Position numbers and translations under genes: made by a program. Below are positions 63,071 to 64,000 of a stretch of DNA of 64,000 bases, piece after piece. The DNA lies in assembly GCF_018304945.1 (NCBI RefSeq), contig NZ_JAGQEE010000004.1, forward strand, positions 124,001-188,000, given 5' to 3'. The first letter of the stretch is position 1. Each line of letters begins with the position of its first letter. The notes beneath the pieces were generated by a model. It saw only the letters and a program-made list of their open reading frames with translations. It was not told the DNA's origin and made no database searches. This DNA comes from Collimonas humicola (GTDB lineage: Bacteria > Pseudomonadota > Gammaproteobacteria > Burkholderiales > Burkholderiaceae_D).

Positions 63071-63637
63071 CTAGTTGGGAGAGCCAGGCGTCAGACGCAC
63101 GTGATGCGTGAGTGTTACTTCCTGCCGCGGCCCCGGCTCCTGATCGCGCGACTCTATGCTCACCGCTGGCACTTCCGGCAGAGCGTCGTCGACAGGCGCG
63201 CCCGTACTTGCGTTCGCCACGCGCGTCTGCCGATGCAAGCGCTGCATCGGACGTGTTTTCAAATGGGCTTTTACCTGCTCCGGCTCCCGTGCCGGATGCA
63301 GGTCGATGTTCGGCTCGTCCTCAACTGGCTTAGCCGCTACGGACGGCATAGGATCATTTTCCGCCGCAGTGCTGTCAGCCGCGCTTACAGCCGGAATCGC
63401 CGCAGGCTGCACGCGCTTTACGCGCTTTGCGAGCTCGGCATGCTTTGTCAATTGAGCAAAATGAAAATTGGGAAATTGCCAAAAACCATTTTCCCGAAAT
63501 GCGTAAATGGCTACTGTCAGCAGCGCCAGCAGCAACAACAGCAGCCGTATCCCGGAATACGGTTGCGGCCGCATAAAACCCCGCATCGGACTGACGCTCC
63601 CTGATCCCGTCATGATACGTCGACTCAAATCATTCAT
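63071..63637 (-). CDS. Membrane-anchored hypothetical protein with disordered periplasmic tail
   Basis: A 188-residue protein. After a short basic N-terminus it has one hydrophobic helix (LLLLLLALLTVAIYAF, near residue 32-47), followed by a long Pro/Ala/Arg-rich, low-complexity tail with a K-R-V-x-P-A repeat character. No family is recognised; it may be a single-pass anchor. AGAGG precedes the ATG at 63637 by 5 bases. It converges with the reductase gene. Confidence 0.6.
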   Translation of the reverse strand: MNDLSRRIMTGSGSVSPMRGFMRPQPYSGIRLLLLLLALLTVAIYAFRENGFWQFPNFHFAQLTKHAELAKRVKRVQPAAIPAVSAADSTAAENDPMPSVAAKPVEDEPNIDLHPAREPEQVKAHLKTRPMQRLHRQTRVANASTGAPVDDALPEVPAVSIESRDQEPGPRQEVTLTHHVRLTPGSPN

Positions 63638-63829
63638 AGCGACCTCTCTTGCCAGCATGCAAATACAACAGCATTAGCCTGCTCAAAAAGGATAATCATG
63701 AAAGATATCAGATTTAATTGCTTTTAAGAACTATTTTGATATTCTTTCCGATGGGCGCTTCGCATCAGCCGGAAGGCCGGGGAAATATGCTCCTGCCTTG
63801 AAATCGGCCAGTCTCGATCAAAGTTTTTT

Positions 63830-63858
63830 TTGACGCACCACACAAAAAGTCCTAATAT
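63830..63858 (+). promoter_or_regulatory. Sigma-70-type promoter of the right-edge leader
   Basis: TTGACG at 63830-63835, exactly 17 bp, then TAATAT at 63853-63858. Transcription should begin near 63865, at or just before the ATG at 63866. Confidence 0.7.
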
Positions 63859-63865
63859 TTGCGTC

Positions 63866-63934
63866 ATGAACATGACCCAGACCTTGTTGCGACGCCATAT
63901 TTCATTACCTTTGCCAGGTAAGCCGTGCGCGTGA
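63866..63934 (+). CDS. Possible 22-residue leader peptide
   Basis: ATG at 63866 opens a 23-codon frame ending TGA at 63932. The peptide (MNMTQTLLRRHISLPLPGKPCA) has Leu and Pro as the commonest residues after the start, and the codons used are mostly rare types for this genome (TTG, TTA, CGA, CCA). There is almost no room for a ribosome binding site before the ATG given the promoter, so translation would be leaderless if it occurs. A terminator follows the stop by 19 bp. The downstream gene is outside the window. Confidence 0.4.
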   Translation: MNMTQTLLRRHISLPLPGKPCA

Positions 63935-63953
63935 ACGCTGTCTGATCACGAAG

Positions 63954-63981
63954 CCACAGGCGTTGCCTGTGGTTTTTTTTT
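63954..63981 (+). terminator. Strong terminator or attenuator hairpin
   Basis: CCACAGGC (63954-63961), loop GTT, GCCTGTGG (63965-63972), then nine T. With the promoter this makes a transcript of about 115 bases. It could be a leader attenuator for a gene past the window or the end of a small RNA. Confidence 0.85.
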
Positions 63982-64000
63982 GCCCTCATTTAGGATATTT

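Overview
The window is a chromosomal segment of a GC-rich betaproteobacterium, most likely Burkholderiales and probably Oxalobacteraceae (Collimonas/Herbaspirillum-like). This placement is inferred from gene content and protein style (a cysI-DUF934-cysH-cysD-cysN-cobA block, glnA-ntrB-ntrC, prpD/prpE, lptFG next to pepA); no rRNA or marker phylogeny is available here. I saw no rRNA, tRNA, CRISPR array, insertion sequence or prophage. Most of the window is ordinary housekeeping and catabolic sequence, with a few gene-poor or AT-rich patches.

Layout. 1-1.66 kb: partial HPP-family membrane protein and a LivK-like binding protein. 2-3.6 kb: large secreted lipoprotein with propeller-like repeats. 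3.9-10.8 kb: complete L-threonate/D-erythronate catabolic operon (GntR regulator, ltnD, otnK, otnC, MFS transporter, otnI, denD). 10.9-18.2 kb: MscS channel, methyltransferase, ClC channel, J-domain protein, 14-TM MFS exporter. 18.4-19.2 kb: two small secreted proteins. 19.2-27.4 kb: assimilatory sulfate reduction (cysB, TSUP transporter, cysI, DUF934, APS-reductase-type cysH, cysD, cysN, cobA for siroheme). 27.4-29.5 kb: gene-poor stretch with small unknown proteins and an orphan MgtC-C-terminal-like protein. 29.6-35.6 kb: GcvA-like LysR, sirohydrochlorin chelatase, lptG/lptF, pepA, xthA. 35.6-37.1 kb: AT-rich island with a 14-codon ORF and an orphan membrane protein. 37.4-41.6 kb: MarR-MFS operon behind a palindromic operator, hydrolase, pseudouridine synthase, GNAT. 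41.7-46.8 kb: prpE, prpD, MliC-like lipoprotein, toxin-antitoxin pair. 46.9-52.4 kb: ntrC, ntrB, DUF4124 protein, glnA with a sigma-54/NtrC-type control region. 52.4-57.2 kb: rhodanese, GNAT, DoxX protein, a two-gene trans-3-hydroxy-L-proline pathway, and a second LivK-like protein. 57.4-60.9 kb: ABC importer operon with two unrelated binding proteins. 61-64 kb: SDR, ferredoxin-type reductase, a hypothetical protein, and at the right edge a promoter, short ORF and strong terminator resembling an attenuator or small RNA.

How the parts fit. The tetronate operon should convert imported four-carbon sugar acids to dihydroxyacetone phosphate. The cys block takes sulfate to sulfide, with cobA and the chelatase at 30.5 kb supplying siroheme for CysI. 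NtrB/NtrC probably control glnA through the paired sites described. The hydroxyproline pair would return trans-3-hydroxyproline to proline. No wholly new multi-gene system is clear; the best leads are the right-edge leader RNA, the AT-rich island with its tiny ORF, the orphan MgtC-like domain protein with nearby small genes, and the propeller-like lipoprotein.
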